8,468 bases of DNA. It comes from Flavobacteriaceae bacterium (GTDB taxonomy: Bacteria > Bacteroidota > Bacteroidia > Flavobacteriales > Flavobacteriaceae). Of the stretch, positions 1 through 7,858 are shown one piece after another. Position 1 is the stretch's first letter, and each line of letters opens with the position of its first letter. Under the pieces are notes generated by a model. It did not search any database. It was not told where the DNA came from and was given only the letters and a program-made list of their open reading frames with translations. A program made the translations under genes and the position numbers. The stretch covers positions 1-8,468 of the forward strand of contig CANJDA010000093.1 of assembly GCA_947472705.1 (NCBI GenBank). The letters run 5' to 3'.

Positions 1-590
1 ACCTATACATGGGCTGAAAATGATACTACTTATACTACTAGTGGTACTTATACATCGGTGAGTACTAACGCGGCCGGATGCACGGATACTAAAACCTTAG
101 TCTTGACTATCAATCATAGTGCGGCTTCTACAGAAACGGTTACAGCATGTGATACGTATACCTGGGCAGAGAATGACACTACTTATACGGAGAGTGGTAC
201 TTATACTTCGGTGAGTACTAACGCGGCCGGATGTACGGATACTAAAACCTTGGTGTTGACTATCAACAGCAGTACGGCTTCTACGGAAACTATAACAGCA
301 TGTGATTCTTATACTTGGGCGGAGAATGATACTACCTATGCTACAAGTGGTACTTATACTTCGGTGAGTACTAATGCAGCCGGATGTACGGATACCAAAA
401 CCTTGGAATTGACTATCAATCATAGAACGGATTCTACGGAAACCATAACCGCATGTGATACCTATACATGGGCTGAAAATGATACTACTTATACTACTAG
501 TGGTACTTATACATCGGTGAGTACTAACGCGGCCGGATGCACGGATACTAAAACCTTAGTCTTGACTATCAATCATAGTGCGGCTTCTAC
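1..590 (+). repeat. 131-bp perfect duplication between repeat units 1 and 4 (1-131 and 460-590)
   Basis: Reading base by base, 1-131 and 460-590 are identical, offset 459 bases, exactly three units. Identity stops at 132 against 591 (a against c), after which the two diverge. The intervening units 2 and 3 differ from units 1 and 4 at many third-codon positions. The left end of the identical block may extend beyond the window. This points to recent copying of a multi-unit block or gene conversion within the array. Confidence 0.9.
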
Positions 591-861
591 CGAAACAGCT
601 ACTGCTTGTGACAGTTATACTTGGCCATTGAGTGGAGAGACTTATGCGGACAGTGGTACTTATAATTTTGAAACAGTTAATGCGGCTGGTTGTACGCATA
701 CAACTACTTTAGAATTAACAATTAATGTTGGTACGGCCTCTACTGATTCGGTAACGGCTTGTGGTAGTTATGTTTGGGCTGTCAATGACACTACTTATAC
801 CCAAAGTGGGACCTATACCTCTACTATTGGTTGTGATACTTACGAATTGGTCTTAACCATA
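1..861 (+). repeat. 153-bp in-frame tandem repeat array (51-residue units, about 6 copies visible)
   Basis: Equivalent codons (the residue before YTW or YVW) fall at 1, 154, 307, 460, 613 and 766, a strict 153-bp period. Each unit encodes two Cys (in AC-x-x-Y and AGC), a YTW tryptophan and an LTIN beta-strand end. Units 1-4 are close at the DNA level, unit 5 is more diverged (YTWPLSGETY, AGCTHTTTL), and unit 6 is shortened by several residues (TSTIGCDTYELVLTI) before the Ig-like array begins. The array is cut by the left window edge, so total copy number is unknown. The units look like small beta-sandwich stalk repeats common in Bacteroidota surface proteins; that fold is an inference. Confidence 0.93.
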
Positions 862-3741
862 GTGCCAACAGTAACCATAGTGACTCAGCCATCAGCTACC
901 GCTATGTGTGGTGCTGTGGGTAGTACGACTAACCTTACTGTAGCTGTTTTGGAAACAGATACGGTGACGTACCAATGGGAATATTCAGAGGACAATGGTA
1001 CTTCTTGGGCTCTAATTGATGCGGATACTGCCAGTGATATTTATACAAATTATGATACATCGGTATTGACTATTACTGTTACGACCACAGCGCCATTACA
1101 TCACACCCAATACCGTGCTTTGTTGGACAACGGGGTGTGCGATGTTTTGCCTTCCAATGCAGCAGTTTTGGGTGTCTACAGCTTATTGAATACAGCGGTA
1201 TCAGGAGCGGTTAAAGTTTGTGCAGGTGGTAGTAATACCTTGACCTTAGCGGCTGGTTCTATTGGTGATATTCAATGGAAATATTGGAATCCTAACACAT
1301 CCTTATGGGTTAATGCTGGTTCGCCAATATATGCATTAACATTAGGAACAGTAAACCCTGCCAACTCTATAACCATTAACAATATTACTCAAAATGTTTA
1401 TTATAAAGTAGTTTTATCTAATTCAGTTTGTCAGGCTATACAAACCAATCTGGTTAATGTTACCGTAAGTCAGCCTCCTGTAGGAGGCACTATTACCGGC
1501 GGAGGAGTAACGGTTTGTCCTAGTGATAATTCTACGGTATTGACTTTGACTAATTCGTTGGGAACAAGAGTATGGCAAAAATCAACAAATTATGATTCAA
1601 ACAATCCAGGTGCTGCTACCTGGGTTAATGCTGGTGGTGCTGGTTTGACATTTACTGCTTTTAATATCGGTGTGACTACTTGGTACCGTGTAGTGTTGAG
1701 CAGTAATCTTTGTCCTACTACCTATTCTACTATAACGGTTATTCAAATGGGTAATAGTTTGGCTAAAAAGCCAATCTCAGGCGAAACTTCAGTTTGTTCA
1801 GGAACAAATAGCAGTATTATTACTTTAAATGCAGGAAGTGTAGGAAATGTACAATGGCAATCCTCTACTGATAATGGTACAAGTTGGATAAATGAAGGGA
1901 ATTTGATTACGGCGACAACAAGTTTTAATGATGCTATTATCTATACTGCTGTGAATTTGACTGTAACGACTTTATATCGTGTCGTATTCAGTAATGGACT
2001 TTGTACACCAATCTCTACTACACCTGTAACCATCACTGTCAACCCTTCAGTCGAGAGCGGAAGCCTATCTGGAGGAAATGTGAGTTATTGTAATTCGACT
2101 AACAGTACCACATTAACTTTGACCAATAACAATAATACACAAATACAATGGCAAAAGAGCAGTAGTGCAAGCGGACCTTTTACTGCCATAACAGGCATCA
2201 CAACCTCAGCGTATACTATTATTAATTTGAATGCAACAACTTGGTACCGTGTTTTAGTGGGCACTGGTTCTTGCGCTTTAGCATCTGATCCCGTAAGCAT
2301 TACTATAGTTTCAGGTCTTATTGCGGGGACTATTACTGGTCCTTCATCGGTTTGTTCCGGAAGTAGTGCTACATTAAGCCTAACCGGCAGTTTAGGTGAT
2401 ACAATACAATGGCAATCCGCTTTGAATGCTACAGGAACATTTACGAATATAGATGGCGCCACCCAATCCAATTATATTATTACTAATGCTTTTGCTGCTA
2501 TGGACAAATCATATCGTGTAATAGTTACCAATACTTGTAATAACACTACAGTTACTACAGCTATTAAAACAATAAAAGTTGACCCAATATCTGTATCAGG
2601 TACTATAACAGGAGGAGGTGTTGTAGCATTGGGAGGTTCAGGGACACTTAAAGTAATTGGCTATGTGGGTAAAATTCAATGGGAGTATTCAAACGATGGA
2701 AATAACTTCTCGAATGCACCTAAAGCCTCTGATATTTTTTCGGGTATCCCTTTCAGTACAACATCTGTTACCAGTACGGGGGCAAGTTATTTGGTGACCA
2801 ATATACAGGGAAATGTTTATTTTAGGGCTCGTATAACCAGTGGTACTTGCAACCCAGTATATACAACTACAGTTTACTACATTATAATGAACAATGCTAC
2901 TGTAGGTAATATTACTCCAACAAGTGCTACGATTTGTTCCGGCACGGGTACTACTTTGGAATTATCTGAGGCTACCGGTACTATTACATGGGAGAAATCG
3001 ACTAATTATACAGCAATCACTCCAACATGGGTTGCTACAACCAATCATACTACTGTCATGAATACTCCAAATTTAACAGTTTCTACGGCTTATCGTGTCA
3101 AGGTAGTATTGGGTAACAGTATAGTATACAGTTCGTTGGCTTATGTGAATGTTATAGTTAAACCCATTATAAAAACCATAGCTAAAAACAGCACTACACC
3201 ATCTGGTAGTTCAGCTTTAGCTGCAATGTGTACTTCTGATGCTTCTAAGGTGCTTACTTTGGGAGCTGGTTATAGTGGTTCGATACAATGGCAGACTTCT
3301 ATCATTTCATCAACCACTGATTTTACGGATATTAATGGTGCTTCTGCCAGCAGCAGTTATACTATAGCTAATCCAGTACCTGGAGCTAATTACTTCCGTG
3401 TTAAACTGACTAACAGTTGCGGGGTTGTAGCCTACACTAATGCTGTAAGCGTATACTATAAAACTTGTGCATTGCTTAAAGAAACTATTGCTACTCCTTT
3501 TAGTGCTGTAGTTTATCCTAATCCCTACAACGATAATTTTCAATTAAAAATAACGTCATCTAGCACTATACCTCTAACTATAGTAATTTACGATATGACC
3601 GGTCGTTTAATAGAAAAAGAGCAAGTCACTGTTCAGGAAATAAATGATCAGATTCTGGGAACACAATTACCATCAGGTATCTATACTGTTTTGATCTCTC
3701 AAGACAGTGTAACTCAAACATTACGAGTTGTGAAACGATAA
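1..3741 (+). CDS. Large adhesin-like surface protein, 3' part: tandem repeats, Ig-like array, T9SS type A sorting domain
   Basis: The frame is open from base 1 and already inside a repeat, so the true start is upstream; the GTG at 58 lies within a repeat unit and is not a credible start. The visible part is 1246 residues. Residues 1 to about 287 are 51-residue Thr-rich repeats (core ACDTYTWAENDTTY, then NAAGCTDTKTLVLTIN). Residues 288-1157 hold nine Ig-like modules with a recurring pattern: VCSG near the start, a QWQ-type tryptophan, (W)YRV, and a second Cys near the end. Residues about 1169-1246 form a T9SS type A sorting domain: VYPNP at 1171-1175, then VIYDMTGRLIE, LPSGIYTVLI and a basic VVKR end. 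By family knowledge such proteins cross the outer membrane by T9SS, the sorting domain is removed, and the protein is surface-attached or released. An adhesin role is inferred from architecture only; no enzymatic domain is visible. A hairpin terminator follows 26 bases after the stop. Confidence 0.93.
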   Translation, partial: TYTWAENDTTYTTSGTYTSVSTNAAGCTDTKTLVLTINHSAASTETVTACDTYTWAENDTTYTESGTYTSVSTNAAGCTDTKTLVLTINSSTASTETITACDSYTWAENDTTYATSGTYTSVSTNAAGCTDTKTLELTINHRTDSTETITACDTYTWAENDTTYTTSGTYTSVSTNAAGCTDTKTLVLTINHSAASTETATACDSYTWPLSGETYADSGTYNFETVNAAGCTHTTTLELTINVGTASTDSVTACGSYVWAVNDTTYTQSGTYTSTIGCDTYELVLTIVPTVTIVTQPSATAMCGAVGSTTNLTVAVLETDTVTYQWEYSEDNGTSWALIDADTASDIYTNYDTSVLTITVTTTAPLHHTQYRALLDNGVCDVLPSNAAVLGVYSLLNTAVSGAVKVCAGGSNTLTLAAGSIGDIQWKYWNPNTSLWVNAGSPIYALTLGTVNPANSITINNITQNVYYKVVLSNSVCQAIQTNLVNVTVSQPPVGGTITGGGVTVCPSDNSTVLTLTNSLGTRVWQKSTNYDSNNPGAATWVNAGGAGLTFTAFNIGVTTWYRVVLSSNLCPTTYSTITVIQMGNSLAKKPISGETSVCSGTNSSIITLNAGSVGNVQWQSSTDNGTSWINEGNLITATTSFNDAIIYTAVNLTVTTLYRVVFSNGLCTPISTTPVTITVNPSVESGSLSGGNVSYCNSTNSTTLTLTNNNNTQIQWQKSSSASGPFTAITGITTSAYTIINLNATTWYRVLVGTGSCALASDPVSITIVSGLIAGTITGPSSVCSGSSATLSLTGSLGDTIQWQSALNATGTFTNIDGATQSNYIITNAFAAMDKSYRVIVTNTCNNTTVTTAIKTIKVDPISVSGTITGGGVVALGGSGTLKVIGYVGKIQWEYSNDGNNFSNAPKASDIFSGIPFSTTSVTSTGASYLVTNIQGNVYFRARITSGTCNPVYTTTVYYIIMNNATVGNITPTSATICSGTGTTLELSEATGTITWEKSTNYTAITPTWVATTNHTTVMNTPNLTVSTAYRVKVVLGNSIVYSSLAYVNVIVKPIIKTIAKNSTTPSGSSALAAMCTSDASKVLTLGAGYSGSIQWQTSIISSTTDFTDINGASASSSYTIANPVPGANYFRVKLTNSCGVVAYTNAVSVYYKTCALLKETIATPFSAVVYPNPYNDNFQLKITSSSTIPLTIVIYDMTGRLIEKEQVTVQEINDQILGTQLPSGIYTVLISQDSVTQTLRVVKR
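862..3471 (+). repeat. Array of nine degenerate Ig-like modules
   Basis: Approximate module limits are 862-1182, 1183-1473, 1474-1749, 1750-2049, 2050-2316, 2317-2589, 2590-2895, 2896-3165 and 3166-3471. Each usually opens with a GTITG- or SGxxxVC-like stretch, then a TLTL strand, an (I/V)QWQ or WEK tryptophan strand, a YRV strand, a second Cys and a closing VTITV strand. Similarity is seen at protein level only; the DNA is well diverged, unlike the 153-bp repeats upstream. Module 7 lacks the first Cys (Leu877 aligns there) and module 8 lacks the second (Val1042 aligns there). Boundaries are by eye and could shift by several residues. Confidence 0.8.
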
Positions 3742-3767
3742 GTTAATACACGCTTCTTTATTATTAT

Positions 3768-3800
3768 AAAAAAACCATGACGAACTGTTGTGGTTTTTTT
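3768..3800 (+). terminator. Symmetric hairpin terminator after the adhesin gene
   Basis: A 14-bp stem (3768-3781 with 3787-3800, including two G-T pairs) encloses the 5-base loop GAACT. The outer stem is seven A's pairing with seven T's, so a T-tract follows the GC-containing part on either strand. It starts 26 bases after the stop at 3739-3741, as expected for an intrinsic terminator, and separates this gene from the protease downstream. Confidence 0.8.
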
Positions 3801-4023
3801 ATAGGTTGAGATTAATAATCTTATAAATTTAGGGATTATCAAAACATTACATGATGTAGAATTATGTCTAGTTTTCCAATTTTTCAACATAATTATAAGA
3901 ATGCAATTTCAGCTGTTGTAGTATATCGATTATTTTAATATGTACGCATAATAAATTACTTTATTCTTTTAAAATAAATTAAATTTACACTATTGTTTTA
4001 AATAAAATCAAAATCAATTTATT
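3801..4023. other. AT-rich intergenic leader of the protease gene, no gene seen
   Basis: This 223-base stretch between the terminator and the protease start is strongly AT-rich and has no convincing coding frame. It should hold the promoter of the downstream gene, but I found no clean match to the Bacteroidota pattern TTG, about 19 bases, TAnnTTTG; the nearest, TAAATTTA around 3979-3986, lacks a well-placed upstream TTG. No Shine-Dalgarno sequence precedes the ATG at 4024, only an A/T-rich leader, which is usual for this phylum. Confidence 0.5.
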
Positions 4024-7000
4024 ATGAAGCACATTTTACTCGCGATCTCGCTTTTATCTATAGGGATTTCATTTGGACAAAAAAATCAAAATTACTGGAC
4101 TGTTACAGTTCCAAAAGAAACGTCTTCCATTGTTGAAAACAAAAGAGGATTGTTAAAACCACAATTCTTCCAATTAAACATTGATGGATTAAAACAAGCT
4201 CTTAGTTCAGCACCCAAAAGGGGGGATAATAATCAGCTATCAAATACTGTGATTTCTTTTCCAAATGCAGAAGGTAAAGTTGAAAACTTTAGCATTAAAG
4301 AAAGTTCTAATATGGATCATGTCTTAGCGGCTAAATTCCCTGAGATTAAATCCTATTTAGGTCAAGGGATTGACAATCCGGGTTCAATAATCTATTTTAG
4401 TGTTTCTCCATTAGGAGTACAAACAATGACTTTATATACGGATCGTTCAGCTACTCTTATAGAACCATACACAACTGATGCCTCAATATATGCAGTATAT
4501 CGTAAACAAGATAAAGCAGCGGCTTTAGGTACTTTTGAGTGTAATGTTTTGAGTTCTGTTAATGATGGACTACAACCTACAGCAAGTATGGCTCGTCCTA
4601 ATGCTGATGATGCTTTTATGAGAACTTACCGTTTGGCACTTTCTGTTACAGCTGAGTATACTGCCTATTTTGGTGGAACCAAAGCTTTGGCTTTAGCCGC
4701 AATGAACAACTCTATGACACGTGTGAACGGTGTTTTTGAAATGGATTTTGGTGTTCACATGAATTTAATTGCAAATGAAGACGCCATTATTTACTTAGAT
4801 TCAGCAACCGATCCCTATTCTCCTTCGTCTCAAAAATCACAATGGAATGCACAATTACAAGCTACTTTAACTTCAGTAATAGGTGAATCAAATTATGATA
4901 TTGGCCATCTTTTTGGTGCTACTGGAGGTGGAGGAAATGCAGGTTGCATAGGTTGTGTTTGTGTGAATGGTTCCAAAGGAAGTGGAATTACTTCCCCTGC
5001 TGATGGTATTCCGCAAGGAGATAATTTTGATATTGATTATGTAGCACATGAAATGGGCCATCAATTTGGTGCCAACCATACCTGGACACACGGAGGAAAC
5101 GAAGGAACTGGTGTGCAAATGGAACCTGGTTCTGGTTCAACTATTATGGGGTATGCTGGAATTACTACATTGGATGTACAACCTCATTCTGATGCTTACT
5201 TTCATGCCATCAGTATACAACAAGTAACTAATTATATCAAAACTACTACTTGTCAAGTAAATACAGCTAGTGGGAATGCAATACCTACTGCCAATGCTGG
5301 TTTGGATTATACAGTACCCAAAAGTACTCCATTTATGCTTACGGGTGACAGTACTGATGCCAATACAAGTGATGTTCTGACCTATGATTGGGAACAAATG
5401 GATTCACAGACTACAACTGCTGCACCTAGTGCAACTAAAACTACAGGTGTTAACTTCCGTTCTTATAATCCATCTACATCTCCTATCAGATATTTTCCAA
5501 AAATGACATCGGTTTTAACTGGTGCTACCACTACTGCTGGGACTGAGATAACAGTTGAGGCATTGTCTTCTGTTGCTAGAACCTTAAACTTCAGAGTAAC
5601 TGTTAGAGATAACCATACTGGAGGTCCAGCTAATAATAGTGATGATATGATAGTGACAGTAAATGCAACAGCTGGTCCATTCTCGGTAACATCTCCAAAT
5701 ACAGCCATTACATATGCAGCTGGGAGTTCACAAACTATTACATGGGCTGTAGCCGGAACAACTGCTAATGGTGTAAATTGTGCCAACGTAGATATTCTTT
5801 TGTCTGCAGATGGAGGAACAACATGGTCAACTATTTTAGCAGCTACTCCAAATGATGGAACTGAGGCTGTTACAATTCCAAATGCTCCAAGTACATCTTG
5901 TCGAATTATGGTAAAAGGAACCAATCATATTTTCTTTGATGTATCTAATTCCAATTTTACCATTACAGGAGTAGACACAACAGCACCAACTCCTCCAACT
6001 TTAAGTGCTTCAGCTACAACTACTACAACTACTAACTTATCATGGATAGGTGCTACAGATAATGTGTCTGTTACAGGTTATGATGTATATAAAGATGGGA
6101 TTTTATTGGGTTCTACTACTTCGGCAACTACCTATGCTGTAACTAGTCTTACAGCATCAACAACTTATGTATTTACAGTTAAAGCTAAGGATGCTGCTGG
6201 AAATGTTTCAATTGCTAGTAATGTAGTTAGTGTAACTACTTTGGCACCAGATACAACTTCCCCAACTTCCCCAACATTAAGTGCTTCTGGAACTACATCT
6301 ACCACTACTAATTTATCTTGGACAAGTGCCACCGATAATGTAGCAGTAACAGGATATGACATATATAAAGATGGAGTTTTATTTGGGTCTACTACTACTG
6401 CAATTACATTTGCAGTGACAGGACTTACCCCTTCAACCACATATGCCTTCACTGTTAAAGCCAAAGATGCTGCAGGAAATATTTCTTTGACAAGTAATAT
6501 TGTAAATGTAACTACTCAAGCTCCTGATACTACCGCACCAACAGCACCTGTATTAAGTGCTTCAGGAACGACTTCAACTACAACCAATCTTTCTTGGACT
6601 GGTGCTACAGATAATTTAGCGGTAACAGGTTATAATGTTTATAAAGGGGGAGTATTAATTGGTTCTACAACTACAGCCACTACATTTTCTGTAACAGGCT
6701 TAGTGGCTTTAACAACTTATACCTTTACTGTAAGAGCAAAAGATGCTGCTGGTAATGTTTCTGTAGACAGTAATACTGTCTCTATAACTACTACAGCTTT
6801 TACATATTGTACTTCTCAAGGAAATATAGTTACCGATGAACTGATAGGTAGGGTACAATTGGGAACAATAGATAATACTTCGACAGGCGGTACTGGTTAT
6901 ACTGATTTTACAGCTGTATCAACCAATTTGATTTTATCAAGTAGCAATACAATTACCATTACGCCTACTTGGACAGGAACTGTATATCCTGAAGGTTATG

Positions 7001-7806
7001 CAGTTTTTATTGATTATAATGCAGACGGAGATTTTGCTGATTCTGGAGAGACAGTTTGGAGTAATTCAGCATCAACTACTACACCAGTATCAGGAACCTT
7101 TACAGTCCCTTCTACGGCTACATTAGGAGCCACCAGAATGCGAGTTTCCTTAAAATACAATGGTATTCCAACTTCGTGTGAAACATTTCAATATGGTCAG
7201 GTGGAAGACTATACTGTGGTTATTCAGCCAGCAAACAGTATAGTCACTGTAAAATTAAATATTCAGGGTTACTACGATACTAATTTACATGCCATGAGAC
7301 CTGTAAAAGCAAATCAGGGAATAGGTTCTAGTGCTACAGATGTTGACAGTATTACTCTAGAGTTAAGAAATACAAGTAATGTGCTAGTTGCTTCAACTTC
7401 CTCAATTTTACAAACTGATGGAACTGCTGTTTGTACTTTCAATTCAGCACCAAGTGGCTCTTTTTACCTTGTAATCAAACACAGAAACACGATTGAAACT
7501 TGGAGTGCTACACCACAAACAGTAGGATCTACACCATTGGTTTATGATTTTAGAACGGCAGCCAATAAAGCTTATGGAAGCAATATGAAACAAGTTGAAG
7601 CGGGTGTATTTGCACTTTATTCTGGAGATATAAATCAAGATGGATTTATAGAAGGATTAGATTTTTCTTCCTTATTTAATGATAGTGATAACCTTGTAGA
7701 AGGATATCAACCAACAGATTTGAATGGAGATGGTTTTGTAGAAGGTCTTGACTTCCCAATTTTATTCAATAATTCAGATAATTTAATAGAGTCAATGCAT
7801 CCATAA
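4024..7806 (+). CDS. Secreted reprolysin-like zinc metalloprotease with PKD-like, Fn3, GEVED and dockerin-like domains
   Basis: A complete 1260-residue preproprotein. The ATG at 4024 leads straight into a Sec signal peptide (MKHILLAISLLSIGISFG, cleavage near residue 18) with no lipobox. Residues about 20-199 look like a metzincin prodomain with a single Cys173. The catalytic domain spans about 200-412 with HEMGHQFGANH: zinc ligands His342, His346 and His352, general base Glu343, and a Met-turn at Met375 (TIMGY). This is the M12B/reprolysin-like metzincin pattern. Then come a PKD-like domain (about 420-550), a beta-sandwich (551-649), three Fn3 domains (about 650-925), a GEVED-like domain ending GQVEDY at 1058-1063, and a C-terminal module (about 1074-1260) with two calcium loops, DINQDG at 1202 and DLNGDG at 1232. 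Proteolysis of extracellular protein is the expected role; the substrate is unknown. No YPNP-type T9SS sorting domain is present. A terminator lies just upstream of the gene's leader, so it probably has its own promoter. Confidence 0.95.
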   Translation: MKHILLAISLLSIGISFGQKNQNYWTVTVPKETSSIVENKRGLLKPQFFQLNIDGLKQALSSAPKRGDNNQLSNTVISFPNAEGKVENFSIKESSNMDHVLAAKFPEIKSYLGQGIDNPGSIIYFSVSPLGVQTMTLYTDRSATLIEPYTTDASIYAVYRKQDKAAALGTFECNVLSSVNDGLQPTASMARPNADDAFMRTYRLALSVTAEYTAYFGGTKALALAAMNNSMTRVNGVFEMDFGVHMNLIANEDAIIYLDSATDPYSPSSQKSQWNAQLQATLTSVIGESNYDIGHLFGATGGGGNAGCIGCVCVNGSKGSGITSPADGIPQGDNFDIDYVAHEMGHQFGANHTWTHGGNEGTGVQMEPGSGSTIMGYAGITTLDVQPHSDAYFHAISIQQVTNYIKTTTCQVNTASGNAIPTANAGLDYTVPKSTPFMLTGDSTDANTSDVLTYDWEQMDSQTTTAAPSATKTTGVNFRSYNPSTSPIRYFPKMTSVLTGATTTAGTEITVEALSSVARTLNFRVTVRDNHTGGPANNSDDMIVTVNATAGPFSVTSPNTAITYAAGSSQTITWAVAGTTANGVNCANVDILLSADGGTTWSTILAATPNDGTEAVTIPNAPSTSCRIMVKGTNHIFFDVSNSNFTITGVDTTAPTPPTLSASATTTTTTNLSWIGATDNVSVTGYDVYKDGILLGSTTSATTYAVTSLTASTTYVFTVKAKDAAGNVSIASNVVSVTTLAPDTTSPTSPTLSASGTTSTTTNLSWTSATDNVAVTGYDIYKDGVLFGSTTTAITFAVTGLTPSTTYAFTVKAKDAAGNISLTSNIVNVTTQAPDTTAPTAPVLSASGTTSTTTNLSWTGATDNLAVTGYNVYKGGVLIGSTTTATTFSVTGLVALTTYTFTVRAKDAAGNVSVDSNTVSITTTAFTYCTSQGNIVTDELIGRVQLGTIDNTSTGGTGYTDFTAVSTNLILSSSNTITITPTWTGTVYPEGYAVFIDYNADGDFADSGETVWSNSASTTTPVSGTFTVPSTATLGATRMRVSLKYNGIPTSCETFQYGQVEDYTVVIQPANSIVTVKLNIQGYYDTNLHAMRPVKANQGIGSSATDVDSITLELRNTSNVLVASTSSILQTDGTAVCTFNSAPSGSFYLVIKHRNTIETWSATPQTVGSTPLVYDFRTAANKAYGSNMKQVEAGVFALYSGDINQDGFIEGLDFSSLFNDSDNLVEGYQPTDLNGDGFVEGLDFPILFNNSDNLIESMHP
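5974..6801 (+). repeat. Three tandem Fn3 domains with a 276-bp period
   Basis: Three units start at the same codon of DTTAPT or DTTSPT, at 5974, 6250 and 6526, exactly 276 bases (92 residues) apart. Each runs LSAS-T-TTTNLSW, GATDN, VTGYxVYK-G, GSTT-AT, TTYxFTVKAKDAAGN and ends SNxVxxTT, the standard Fn3 strand order with the linker at the DTT-P. The DNA is similar but not identical between units, so the duplication is older than the 131-bp identity in the upstream gene. These modules probably serve as spacers or glycan binding between the catalytic domain and the C-terminus. Confidence 0.92.
7627..7803 (+). repeat. Two 90-bp dockerin/EF-hand-like calcium-binding repeats at the protease C-terminus
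   Basis: The two units start at 7627 and 7717, 90 bases or 30 residues apart. Loop 1 has Asp1202, Asn1204, Asp1206, Glu1210 and Asp1213; loop 2 has Asp1232, Asn1234, Asp1236, Glu1240 and Asp1243, matching calcium-ligand positions 1, 3, 5, 9 and 12 of a dockerin loop. Each is followed by a similar tail (EGLDF, LFN-SDNL). The protein ends a few residues later with MHP. Calcium binding is well supported by the motif; cohesin binding is not shown. Confidence 0.82.
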
Positions 7807-7824
7807 CTTAATGTTTAATATTTT

Positions 7825-7852
7825 AAAAAGCATTCATATTGAAGTGCTTTTT
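7825..7852 (+). terminator. Hairpin terminator after the protease gene
   Basis: An 8-bp stem AAAAAGCA (7825-7832) pairs with TGCTTTTT (7845-7852). An inner TTCA/TGAA stem (7833-7836 with 7840-7843), a single bulged G at 7844 and a 3-base TAT loop lie inside. It begins 19 bases after the protease stop and ends in a T-tract, so it fits an intrinsic terminator for the plus-strand gene. Confidence 0.65.
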
Positions 7853-7858
7853 ATATTT

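Noticed and set aside
58..60. GTG as a start codon for the first gene
   Set aside because: The frame is open upstream and the codon lies inside a repeat unit; the same GTG recurs in later units.
1..861. Evenly spaced repeats that could suggest a CRISPR array
   Set aside because: The period is 153 bp, the whole unit is repeated without unique spacers, and it translates in one continuous frame.
2085..2471. Minus-strand open frame inside the Ig-like array
   Set aside because: It is a composition shadow of the plus-strand Ig-like modules with no domain or start context.
3809..3821. 13-base palindrome AGATTAATAATCT as a possible operator
   Set aside because: Six-base AT-rich arms are expected by chance in such AT-rich DNA, and it sits about 200 bases upstream of the next start with no second copy.
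3991..3998. TATTGTTT as a -7 promoter element for the protease gene
   Set aside because: It does not match TAnnTTTG in register and no TTG lies at the expected -33 distance.
5463..5924. Long open frame on the minus strand inside the protease gene
   Set aside because: It is antisense to well-defined PKD-like and beta-sandwich coding sequence, shows no recognisable domain, and is explained by the Thr/Ala/Val-rich composition.
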